From an uncultured Flavobacteriaceae bacterium (GTDB lineage Bacteria; Bacteroidota; Bacteroidia; Flavobacteriales; Flavobacteriaceae), in NCBI GenBank assembly GCA_947501845.1, contig CANMXP010000010.1, forward strand, positions 118,807-182,806: a stretch of DNA of 64,000 nucleotides, written 5' to 3'. How positions within the stretch are numbered: the first letter of the stretch is position 1; the number at the start of each line of letters is the position of its first letter. The notes under the pieces were generated by a model. That model was given only the letters and a program-made list of their open reading frames with translations, was not told the DNA's origin and did not search any database. The position numbers and the translations under genes are program-made. This document shows positions 46,628-54,676 of this stretch, in pieces.

Positions 46628-46735
46628 TTCGACTCCGCTCAGCATAAACTTCAGAATAAGAAGTTTGTAATAAGAGATTCCTCGTCGCTTTATAATTCGC
46701 TCTATCGGAATGACAACTGATATTTTATTTTTTAA
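46624..46735. repeat. Composite of dispersed repeats at the 5' end of the lipoprotein gene
   Basis: A copy of TTTCGACTCCGCTCAGC (46627-46643) is followed by a GAGATTCCTCGTCGC-type segment and CGGAATGACAAC (to about 46715). The second part resembles 56511-56540 (GAGATTCCTCCTCGTCC, then CGGAATGACAAGG). The gap to the OmpH-like gene therefore consists largely of repeats. Confidence 0.65.
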
Positions 46736-46767
46736 GTTTTTCAAGTTTTATTTTTAAACCTTTCCGA

Positions 46768-46811
46768 CTTCAAACTATGTTTGAAGCCACCTTTCCTTAA
46801 TTAAGGAAAGG
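46768..46811. repeat. Two adjacent perfect palindromes
   Basis: CTTCAAAC (46768-46775), TAT, GTTTGAAG (46779-46786) form one hairpin. CCTTTCCTTAA (46790-46800) and TTAAGGAAAGG (46801-46811) form a 22-bp palindrome with no spacer. No T-run follows. They lie in the gap after the OmpH-like gene. Confidence 0.7.
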
Positions 46812-46826
46812 AGCTGTTAATATTTC

Positions 46827-47363
46827 TTATTTCTTCCCTTCAAATTCTGTATTGAGGCCTTCTAATATTTCTTGGGTTAAATCTGAGGCTTCATCTGCAT
46901 ACATAATATTACCGCCTCCACTAGCTCCAAAAATGATTTTGTGCTTATGTTTTTTACCGTATTCCTTTACGTAATCATTAATATCATTAATTACTGTTTG
47001 GGTAGACTTTTTATCTTCTTCCTGTATTTGCTTTTGTATGGCCTGCTGGTAATTGTTTATTTGCTGTTGCTTGTTGCTCAATAACTGTTGCTTTAGCTCC
47101 AATTCTTTTTTACTCATCTTGGAACGTTCCTTTTCATAGGTTTTTAGTTCTTTTTGCCAGTCGGTCATTAAACTATCTACATTGGCATTGAGGGTTTTAG
47201 CTTTTGCTTCAAATTCTGCTCTTACTATCTTAGTGCGCTTGTAACCATCTAAAAGTTTATTAACATCTACATACACTTGTTCTGAAGAAATCTGTAATTG
47301 AAAGAATGTAAAAACACTTGCTGCTAATGCAATTAGGGATACAGGTAATGCTAGTTTGTTCAT
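46827..47363 (-). CDS. OmpH/Skp-like periplasmic chaperone
   Basis: 178 residues. A hydrophobic N-terminal segment (about 4-22) is followed by VYVDVNKLLDGYKRTKIVR, the OmpH/Skp opening, then a long coiled coil (about 45-125) and a C-terminal beta segment (KHKIIFGASGGGNIMYAD). Skp-type proteins hold unfolded outer-membrane or secreted proteins. Position in operon A, ahead of the giant RHS genes, suggests it is dedicated to that cargo; this is inference. Confidence 0.85.
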   Translation of the reverse strand: MNKLALPVSLIALAASVFTFFQLQISSEQVYVDVNKLLDGYKRTKIVRAEFEAKAKTLNANVDSLMTDWQKELKTYEKERSKMSKKELELKQQLLSNKQQQINNYQQAIQKQIQEEDKKSTQTVINDINDYVKEYGKKHKHKIIFGASGGGNIMYADEASDLTQEILEGLNTEFEGKK

Positions 47364-47409
47364 ATATAACTGTTGATTTGTTTTGTGTTAATTTGCGTAA
47401 TTGTGCTTG

Positions 47410-48894
47410 TTACTCTTTTAATATGATTTGCTCTAACTTTAAAAGGCGCTCTTTTAATTCTTTATTAGTTATTTCTTGAGACTTTAATTGTTTATCTTGC
47501 TCAATAGTATAAAGCGTTAACTCTTCAATTTTCTGCAATAACTTGATATTCATTTCTGCTAAATGCAAGCCATTGTCTTGCATCTCTTTTTCTGAGGCTA
47601 TCTCTGGTAAGTGTTTGTTATTTTTAATAAAAGTTTCTAATTTTTCTAAAGAAGGAAGTTTATAGTTGTCTTCAAATACAAAATCAGCTCCTGCATTTAT
47701 AGTTACTTTTACCTCTTGGGCATGTATATTGCCCGCTACTGTGAGTTTTGAGTCTGGAGTGGTGGTACCTATGCCTACGTTGCCCGTTTCTACATAAACA
47801 TCATTTTCGAAGCTTGTTTTAAACTTATTAATCAAGCCATAACCTAAACCTTTTTTATATGCTCCCCACTCACCAATAACTATTGTAGAATTTTGATAAG
47901 GCATGTGCATAAAGTTGGTCGGTTCGGTATCGCCAGACAATATTGCAGAGCTTAGTTTTATTGACTCTCTATCTATATTATCGAGTCTTAATTGCCGAAT
48001 TGATAAGCTATTATTATAATGTCCAGAATCAGGCTTACATTCAATAGAAACACCTTTTTTACCATTATCAGCTCGATAAACACCTACAAATCCACCTCCT
48101 TGAAAATTACCATCCAAATCAATTGTTTTATTATTAGTTGGAGCAAATATTTTATGGTTTGTGCTGGTATTAATTTCTGTTCTGGCTCCGTTAGGGTCAC
48201 CAATTAATAAATTATCCGAAAACCTTCCAGTTCCAGTCACATCTAATTTATACAAGGGAGAAACTATACCAATACCAACATTCCCATTAACCGTTAAAAA
48301 ATCATTATAAAAATCACCATAGATTAATGGTGCTGAAGTATCTGAGTTATCGATGTATAGCTTATCATTCGACATCTCGTCATAGCCTGCTCTATATCCA
48401 ATAAATACATTGCGTTTTCCAGAAACATTATTATAACCACTTGAATTCCCAAGAAATGTATTATAACCACCTGTTTCTGTGTTTCTACCACTGTAACCAC
48501 CATAAAAAGTATTGCGTCCTGCTGTTGTATTTTCTTCTCCACTAAGATAGCCAGAGAACGTATTATGAATCCCGGTAGAATTGTTTTTTCCACTTGAGGA
48601 GCCAAAAAAACTATTATACCCTCCAGTCGAATTATTATATCCGCTATTAAACCCAAAAAAGACATTATTATTCCCTGTTGTATTTTTGTATCCGGTTGAG
48701 GCCCCAGTAAAACTATTATTTCCTCCTGTGGTATTATTAGTACCTGAACTAGTGCCTATAAATACATTGTAATTCCCCGAAGTTCCAGCTGCTGCTCCAT
48801 ATGAAGTTGTTGTTTGTCCAAATGAGTTCATCACTATTGATAATAACAGGCAAGTCAAAGCTTGGATTTTATAATGTTTAACGGTTTTTTTCAT
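47410..48894 (-). CDS. Tail-fibre-like surface protein with seven 17-residue repeats
   Basis: 494 residues with a signal peptide (1-27, ending SFGQ). Residues about 44-162 hold seven tandem 17-residue repeats with the pattern xFxGxxSGxxNxTGxxN, similar to trimeric autotransporter head repeats. A GIG-type fibre region follows (about 205-400). The C-terminal 90 residues (ADFVFEDNYKLPSLEKL, KHLPEIASEKEM, coiled coil to the end) match the end of the protein at 31895. No T9SS domain. First gene of operon A, after the shared operator. Confidence 0.78.
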   Translation of the reverse strand: MKKTVKHYKIQALTCLLLSIVMNSFGQTTTSYGAAAGTSGNYNVFIGTSSGTNNTTGGNNSFTGASTGYKNTTGNNNVFFGFNSGYNNSTGGYNSFFGSSSGKNNSTGIHNTFSGYLSGEENTTAGRNTFYGGYSGRNTETGGYNTFLGNSSGYNNVSGKRNVFIGYRAGYDEMSNDKLYIDNSDTSAPLIYGDFYNDFLTVNGNVGIGIVSPLYKLDVTGTGRFSDNLLIGDPNGARTEINTSTNHKIFAPTNNKTIDLDGNFQGGGFVGVYRADNGKKGVSIECKPDSGHYNNSLSIRQLRLDNIDRESIKLSSAILSGDTEPTNFMHMPYQNSTIVIGEWGAYKKGLGYGLINKFKTSFENDVYVETGNVGIGTTTPDSKLTVAGNIHAQEVKVTINAGADFVFEDNYKLPSLEKLETFIKNNKHLPEIASEKEMQDNGLHLAEMNIKLLQKIEELTLYTIEQDKQLKSQEITNKELKERLLKLEQIILKE

Positions 48895-49078
48895 GATCAG
48901 TAATTTTAACGGTTTTTAACTTTTATATTTTTAACAATTCGAAGGTTTCTAATTGCTTTACTGTGCTTTGTAGGATTAAAAAAACTTATCACACTTTCAA
49001 TCAACACTATAAACAACTGACTTTTGACAATTAAAAAATAAATGAGTTGTATCAAGTCAATAATTTATCACACGCTTT

Positions 49079-49146
49079 CAAATATAAATAGATACCGTGA
49101 ATAAAAAGTAAGTTTTTGCCTTACTTTTTATAAGGTAGAACCTTAT
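49079..49146 (-). promoter_or_regulatory. Shared operator and -7 box, operon A promoter
   Basis: The palindrome AAAAGTAAGT (49104-49113), TTTTG, CCTTACTTTT (49119-49128) is exactly 17 nt upstream of TATATTTG on the minus strand (49079-49086). On its distal side lie ATAAGG (49130-49135) and CCTTAT (49141-49146), so four half-sites follow one another every 11 bp in alternating orientation. No -33 TTG is obvious. Confidence 0.78.
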
Positions 49147-49247
49147 TTTTATATGCCCAGAAATATTTTATTATTTTCTTTATTAACACCAGTAAAATCA
49201 ATCTATTTATGCTATTTTTAGACAAATTTGTTAAATGTTAAAAAAAT

Positions 49248-49308
49248 AAAACCTTACAAAAAGTAAGGCAAAACCTTACTTTTAATTGATTTTATATAAA
49301 TAGCTTTG
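49248..49308 (+). promoter_or_regulatory. Shared operator and -7 box, operon C promoter
   Basis: The palindrome AAAAGTAAGG (49259-49268), CAAAA, CCTTACTTTT (49274-49283) is exactly 17 nt upstream of TAGCTTTG (49301-49308), a match to TAnnTTTG. A distal half-site CCTTAC lies at 49252-49257, at the same offset as in the two other promoters. The response regulator gene starts 57 bp downstream. Confidence 0.8.
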
Positions 49309-49364
49309 TTTTTTGTATAAAATTTAAAATCTTTTATCTTTTTTTGAGTAGAGAACCTAAAACT

Positions 49365-50039
49365 ATGACCAAGCCTTTTCGCACATTAATTATTGAAGAT
49401 CACCAACTTATTATTGATGGTTATAAAAAAGCCCTAGAACACGTATCATTCAAAAACAATATTCTTTTTACAACTAATGTTGCAAAAAATTGTGAGCAAG
49501 CTAATGATGAAATAGAACATGCTCTAGACACCAAGGTTATCGACTTGGTGTTTCTAGACATTAGTCTACCGCCTTCAGAAAATAAAAAACTACTTTCTGG
49601 AGACGATCTGGGTATAAAGTTAAAGCGTTTGTTTCCTAATGTTAAAATTATTGTTTCTACACACCTAAGCGATAATTATAGACTTGTTAACATTTTAAAA
49701 AACATAAAACCAGACAGCTTACTTCTTAAAAGCGAATTGGACTTTCAAAGTTTAACCGAAGGGATTTTAAATGTTATTAATGACATTCCTTTTTATAGTA
49801 AACCTGTTTTAAAATTGGTTAGGCAACATGTCTCTAATGATTTTAATTTGGACGACATTGACAGAAAAATGCTATATCATTTATCGCTAGGTACAAAAAC
49901 AAAAGAATTACCCGATATAATCCACCTATCTATTGCGGGTATAGAACGTAGAAAACGTAGGCTTAATCAAATTTTTAATAATAAAAAGAAGACAGACAAA
50001 GCCTTACTAATACTGGCCAAAGAAAACGGATTTTTATAA
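49365..50039 (+). CDS. Response regulator with divergent LuxR-type HTH
   Basis: 224 residues from ATG at 49365; a TTG at 49344 is in frame but less likely. The receiver domain (about 1-130) has IIEDHQ at the start and VFLDISLP with the phospho-acceptor Asp, then STHL and a Lys in LLLKSE. The C-terminal part (about 160-215) fits a LuxR/NarL-type helix-turn-helix (DRKMLYHLSLGTKTKELPDI, then IERRKRRLNQ) but departs from consensus. No histidine kinase gene is in the window. It is the likely ligand of the shared operator and sits first in operon C. Confidence 0.82.
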   Translation: MTKPFRTLIIEDHQLIIDGYKKALEHVSFKNNILFTTNVAKNCEQANDEIEHALDTKVIDLVFLDISLPPSENKKLLSGDDLGIKLKRLFPNVKIIVSTHLSDNYRLVNILKNIKPDSLLLKSELDFQSLTEGILNVINDIPFYSKPVLKLVRQHVSNDFNLDDIDRKMLYHLSLGTKTKELPDIIHLSIAGIERRKRRLNQIFNNKKKTDKALLILAKENGFL

Positions 50040-50138
50040 TATGCATTAATGAAACTTAGCAATCCAAATTACAAATGAAACCGACACGATTATTTCAATT
50101 AGCGAAGGCTACATGTGACAATTAAATATCAATAACAT

Positions 50139-50543
50139 ATGAAAAAATATAAAAAATTACCAGCCTATAATTTACAAGAAGTTTTAATTGTTCTTGTAAT
50201 TATAGGAATACTGCTTTTGTTGGCCCTGCCTAATTTAATGCCCTTGATTAGTAAAACTAAAAGTGTGGAAGCCCAAACGCAACTAAAGTTTATTTATAAT
50301 TCGCAAACTACGTACAGGTACATGTATTCTAAATACAGCCCAGATTTAAATGAAATAGATTTTGAAGCTCCTAAAACAGTAAACGAAAACGGAACGAGCA
50401 ATTACAGTTATGAAATATTAAGCGCCACAAATAATAGCTTTAAAGCAAAGGCAACCGCTATTACAGATTTTGACGGTGATGGTGTTTTTAACGTTTGGGA
50501 AATAGATGAAAACGGCACGCCTAAACAAATAATAAAAGACTAA
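50139..50543 (+). CDS. gspG: Major pseudopilin GspG-like
   Basis: 134 residues. A nine-residue leader ending LPA precedes YNLQEVLIVLVIIGILLLLALP, with Glu at +5. The C-terminus has a Ca-binding-like Asp-rich loop (DFDGDGVFNVWEID), as in GspG pseudopilins. Position -1 is Ala and not the canonical Gly. It lies 99 bp after the response regulator and 0 bp before the peptidase gene, so it is probably the main building block of the short filament. Confidence 0.85.
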   Translation: MKKYKKLPAYNLQEVLIVLVIIGILLLLALPNLMPLISKTKSVEAQTQLKFIYNSQTTYRYMYSKYSPDLNEIDFEAPKTVNENGTSNYSYEILSATNNSFKAKATAITDFDGDGVFNVWEIDENGTPKQIIKD

Positions 50544-51020
50544 ATGATATTTATAAAAATCGTATTAACTATTGCTTTCCTTTTCGTCTTTCTCCAAGAC
50601 ATTAAAGAACGCAAGGTTTATTGGTTTTTATTTCCAATAATTGGGTTGTTATGCGCCTTATTGTTTTACAATAATACGCTCCCCGAATTGTTTTTTAATG
50701 CTTTAAAAATGAATCTGGGGTTTATCCTAATTTTAGTTTTTATCATTTCGCTATATGCAAAACTTAAGCTTAAAACGACCATTTTAAAGACTATGGGGTT
50801 TGGCGATTTGCTATTGTTTATTGCCGTATCGTTAGCATTCTCAACGGTTCCATTTATTGTCATTTTTATAAGTGCCCTTATTTTTTCGTTGACTGTACAT
50901 CTCATATTATCTAAAAACCAAAAAGCTATTACGGTACCCTTAGCTGGTTATATGAGCTTATTTTTTTTGGCCGTATTTCTAGTGCAATGGTCTGGCTATG
51001 TAAATGTCTATAATATGTAA
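50544..51020 (+). CDS. Prepilin peptidase (A24 family)
   Basis: 158 residues, several hydrophobic helices. The two catalytic Asp are visible: Asp19 in QDIKERKV and Asp88 in GFGD. The cytoplasmic zinc/methylase domain of PilD is missing, so it is a minimal A24 peptidase like those in Tad-type or short systems. It should remove the KA-type leaders of the four pseudopilins here. Its start abuts the gspG stop. Confidence 0.88.
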   Translation: MIFIKIVLTIAFLFVFLQDIKERKVYWFLFPIIGLLCALLFYNNTLPELFFNALKMNLGFILILVFIISLYAKLKLKTTILKTMGFGDLLLFIAVSLAFSTVPFIVIFISALIFSLTVHLILSKNQKAITVPLAGYMSLFFLAVFLVQWSGYVNVYNM

Positions 51021-51024
51021 TGCT

Positions 51025-52431
51025 ATGAACAACGAATACAACATCCCTACCAATTTATTACAGCTATTAAGCAGCGAACAGGCTTATCATTATAAAATTA
51101 TTCCTGTAGAGGCACATAATGGAACGTTGGTATTTAAAACAGACACACTTACCGAAAGCCTAAAAAGGGAATTACGCGTTGTTTTTGGAAAAAATATTGA
51201 ATTACTTCCTGAAACTTCAGAAAACATCAACCTGTATTTAACTAACAATTTCAGGAAAAAAGATTTTAATAAAACTGAAGATTTACATTATACCAATGAC
51301 TTTCTTGAAAAATTGTTGCTCTCTGCAAAAGACATTGGTAGTAGTGATATTCATTTTGAACCTTATGAGCATAAGTGTAGAGTCCGTTTTCGTTTAGACG
51401 GGAAACTAAAAGAGCATTTTATAATTGCATTGTCTGAATATCCCGTTATAGTCAATAAACTTAAAATTAAAGCGGGACTAGATATTTCTGAAAAAAGACT
51501 GCCGCAAGACGGACGTATTACTGTTAAAACGCAAACAGACGAATTTGATATTCGTGTATCCAGCTTACCAACTTTGCACGGTGAAAAAATAGTATTGCGT
51601 ATCTTAAGCAAAGATGCTGGTCATATAGATATTAATGATCTGGGCTTTACCGATAGAGAAATAAAAACCTATACCGAAGCTATTAAAAACCCTAATGGGA
51701 TCGTTCTTATTTCAGGCCCCACAGGTTCTGGTAAAACAACGACTTTATACGCTACTTTAAAACTGCTTAATGACGATAAAACCAATATTGTAACCATAGA
51801 AGATCCTATTGAATATACCTTAGAGGGTATTAATCAAGTGCAACTAAAAGAAAATATAGGTCTCGATTTTACCAGTGCGCTGCGCACATTTTTACGACAA
51901 GATCCCGATATTATCATGGTAGGAGAGATACGCGATGTAAAGACTGCTAATATGGCTATTAGAGCCGCTTTAACAGGGCATTTAGTACTTTCTACAATCC
52001 ATACCAATTCTGCTTGGGCAACCATATCAAGGCTTATAGATATGGGGATTCCTGCGTTTTTAATAGCCAGTACCTTAAACGTTAGTATTGCACAGCGTTT
52101 GGTTAGAAAATTATGCGGTCATTGTAAACAAAAAGACATGGTGACTAAAGATGTTTTTCCAGAAAATTTTAGCATCCCAAACGATTTAACAAACCATTAT
52201 AAGGCGGTTGGCTGCCCTAAATGTTATCATACGGGTTATATAGGAAGAAAAGCCATTTACGAAATTATACCCATTACTAAAACCTTAATACCCCATATTA
52301 AAAATAATGATTTGGAAATTGACGATTATTTAGAAGAACATCATATTATAACCTTAAAACAAAATGCCACCGAACTTATAAAACAAGGTGTGACTTCTGT
52401 AGAAGAAGTTTATGCTTTATTAATTGATTAA
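51025..52431 (+). CDS. gspE: Secretion/pilus assembly ATPase GspE
   Basis: 468 residues from ATG at 51025, chosen because it lies 4 bp after the peptidase stop; an ATG at 51004 would overlap it. It has a short N-terminal domain, then Walker A GPTGSGKTT (about 231-239), the Walker B-type segment DPDIIMVGEIRD, and a four-Cys zinc motif (CGHC, CPKC). It drives pseudopilus assembly from the cytoplasm. Length is near 470, normal for GspE/PilB relatives. Confidence 0.94.
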   Translation: MNNEYNIPTNLLQLLSSEQAYHYKIIPVEAHNGTLVFKTDTLTESLKRELRVVFGKNIELLPETSENINLYLTNNFRKKDFNKTEDLHYTNDFLEKLLLSAKDIGSSDIHFEPYEHKCRVRFRLDGKLKEHFIIALSEYPVIVNKLKIKAGLDISEKRLPQDGRITVKTQTDEFDIRVSSLPTLHGEKIVLRILSKDAGHIDINDLGFTDREIKTYTEAIKNPNGIVLISGPTGSGKTTTLYATLKLLNDDKTNIVTIEDPIEYTLEGINQVQLKENIGLDFTSALRTFLRQDPDIIMVGEIRDVKTANMAIRAALTGHLVLSTIHTNSAWATISRLIDMGIPAFLIASTLNVSIAQRLVRKLCGHCKQKDMVTKDVFPENFSIPNDLTNHYKAVGCPKCYHTGYIGRKAIYEIIPITKTLIPHIKNNDLEIDDYLEEHHIITLKQNATELIKQGVTSVEEVYALLID

Positions 52432-52456
52432 AACTACCGTATAAATATCCTTTTGA

Positions 52457-54676
52457 ATGAAAAAAATACTGTTTACACTACTTTGTTTTTTACCATGTTT
52501 TCTATTCTCTCAGATAGATAATCGTATTGAAACTATTAAAAATCGACTGGAACTACTTTCGGTCGAAAACTCTGGATTAACAGAACAGGCAAAAACCGAA
52601 ATAAGCGTAAACAACATTACTCTGTCTAATTTTATTTTGGCCATATCGAATACACATGGTGTTAATATTAATATTTCGCCAGAGCTTAATCAAATAAGCA
52701 TAGCCAATAATAATTTTTCTAATGTTACGGTATCAGACCTGTTGGTGTTTTTATGTAAAGAATATAATTTAACCATCGATTTTACAGGAAGCATCCTATC
52801 CGTTAAAAAATATACACCTCCCAAAACAGTTCCAGAAAAGCGTGTGATTCCTGTATTTTATAACCCCGAAAAAAACACCATTACAATTGATGCTAAAAAT
52901 GATAAGCTGTATGAAGTTTTTAAACGTATTATGGATGAAAGTGCTAAAAACCTTGTATTTACACCAGGCTTAGAAAATAAAACATTAACCTCTTATATAA
53001 AAGAGATGCCTTTTGATGCCGCTATGGACAAACTGGCACTGGCTAACAATCTATATGCAGAAAAAACCAAAGACAACTTTTATGTGTTTGAAGATAACGG
53101 GGCTGTTACCGACAAAAATCAATCGAATTCGCGATTAAAAAGAGGTCAAAACTTAACCTTTAAAGTCTTAGATATAGAAAACAAACTATTAGAAGTCAAT
53201 TTTAGTAACACCCCCATTAAAGACATAATTAATGATATTGGCAGCGAACTTAATATTGATGTATTTACAGCCACGCCTTTGGATAAAGCGGGAACTGCAA
53301 CATTTAAGGCATCCTCAATTTCGTTTGATGCACTTTTAGTTAAAATATTCGAATCTAATTCAAGTTCACCTAATACAAGTTCACAAACAACTCAAGCAAC
53401 ATCGCCTAACGGTAACAATCGTTCAAACTCTAGTCCTATAGCTTCTGGCTCTAATGGTGTTTTTACATTCAAGAAAGAAGGAAACGTCTATTATTTTGGA
53501 ACCGAAAATCAATTGAGTGTTCGTAAAGTAGAAGTGATTCATTTAATGCATCGCTCTGTAGAATTATTTTCCGATCCATCTGGCGGAAGCGGAAGAAGCA
53601 GGACTGTAGGAAGAAGCAATTATAATGGTGGCAACTATAATCGCTATGGGTCCAATTACAACCAAAATTATGGTCAAAACTACAATAATAATTCCATTAA
53701 CAATCCTTCTGGGGTAAATAGAAATAGGAACTTATCATCCACAAGAAATTACAATAGTAGCACCTCCAACAACTCATCAAATAACGCCCCAAAATCCATA
53801 GAAGAAATTATCCCTGATGAAATAGCACAAGATTTAGATATTAAAATAGACCATGAACTTAATAGCCTGTACGTAACAGGATCTAGCACTAAAATTGAAC
53901 GCCTTAAAGATTTTATTGCTTATATAGATAAAACGGTTCCTGTTGTATTGATTGAAGCCATGTTTGTAGAAGTTAACAAAAACAACACGATAGAGACTGG
54001 TGTAAGTTGGGGGATTGGTGACGAGCCTTCCGAAACTAAAGGAGACATTTTCCCAAAAACCGATTTCACTCTTGGAGCAAAAACCATCAATAAGGTTATC
54101 AATGGGTTTAGTGGCTTTGACAGACTAAACCTAGGTAAGGTCGTGCCTAACTTTTTCGCCACGGTTAAGGCCATGGAGAGTAATGGTAACCTTAAAATTA
54201 AATCAACGCCAAAACTCTCTACTTTGAATGGGCATAGAGCAACTTTCTCTAACGGAGAAACCTCTTATTACACAGTAACACAGCGTAATATTTATGGAAC
54301 CGATAACCCACAAACATCTGAAATAACAAATTACGAACCCATAGATGCAGAACTTGGCTTAACTATAAAACCCTTGGTGTCTGGAGATGGACAGGTCACT
54401 CTTGATATTTTTGTAATTCAATCCAGTTTTGGTAATCGCATTGATGAAAACGCCCCACCAGATATTAGTTCCAGAGAATTTAGTTCTATTATTCGGGTTC
54501 AGGATCAGGATATCGTAGTGCTTGGTGGATTGGAAGAACAAACCAAAAAGGATTCTGGTTCTGGAGTTCCTTTTTTAGCTAGAATACCCGTTATAAAATG
54601 GTTATTCAGTTCAAGAAAACGAGAAGCTACCAAAGCAAAATTGACTGTATTCATCAAACCAACTATTATCTATTAA
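52457..54676 (+). CDS. gspD: Secretin (GspD/PilQ-like)
   Basis: 739 residues, signal peptide 1-18 (ending FLFSQ). N-terminal STN-like and N-domains (about 40-300) are followed by a Ser/Asn/Gly/Tyr-rich insert (roughly 380-450), then the secretin domain (VVLIEAMFVEVNKNNTIETG, GHRATFSNGE, and the final VLGGLEEQTKKDSGSGVPFL). It forms the outer-membrane channel. The Asn-rich insert is unusual for GspD. Its stop overlaps the next start (TAATG). Confidence 0.93.
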   Translation: MKKILFTLLCFLPCFLFSQIDNRIETIKNRLELLSVENSGLTEQAKTEISVNNITLSNFILAISNTHGVNINISPELNQISIANNNFSNVTVSDLLVFLCKEYNLTIDFTGSILSVKKYTPPKTVPEKRVIPVFYNPEKNTITIDAKNDKLYEVFKRIMDESAKNLVFTPGLENKTLTSYIKEMPFDAAMDKLALANNLYAEKTKDNFYVFEDNGAVTDKNQSNSRLKRGQNLTFKVLDIENKLLEVNFSNTPIKDIINDIGSELNIDVFTATPLDKAGTATFKASSISFDALLVKIFESNSSSPNTSSQTTQATSPNGNNRSNSSPIASGSNGVFTFKKEGNVYYFGTENQLSVRKVEVIHLMHRSVELFSDPSGGSGRSRTVGRSNYNGGNYNRYGSNYNQNYGQNYNNNSINNPSGVNRNRNLSSTRNYNSSTSNNSSNNAPKSIEEIIPDEIAQDLDIKIDHELNSLYVTGSSTKIERLKDFIAYIDKTVPVVLIEAMFVEVNKNNTIETGVSWGIGDEPSETKGDIFPKTDFTLGAKTINKVINGFSGFDRLNLGKVVPNFFATVKAMESNGNLKIKSTPKLSTLNGHRATFSNGETSYYTVTQRNIYGTDNPQTSEITNYEPIDAELGLTIKPLVSGDGQVTLDIFVIQSSFGNRIDENAPPDISSREFSSIIRVQDQDIVVLGGLEEQTKKDSGSGVPFLARIPVIKWLFSSRKREATKAKLTVFIKPTIIY

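Noticed and set aside
47900..48800. CRISPR-like array in the region of 51-bp repeats
   Set aside because: The repeats are degenerate coding units with a 51-bp period, without constant repeats and unique spacers, and no cas gene is near.
28269..48894. Prophage, suggested by the tail-fibre-like proteins
   Set aside because: No capsid, portal, terminase, tail tube, lysis or integrase gene is present. The fibre-like proteins have signal peptides and lie in secretion operons.
49344..49364. TTG start for the response regulator seven codons upstream
   Set aside because: The ATG at 49365 directly precedes the receiver fold (KPFRTLIIEDHQ) and is the usual choice; the TTG adds residues without homology.
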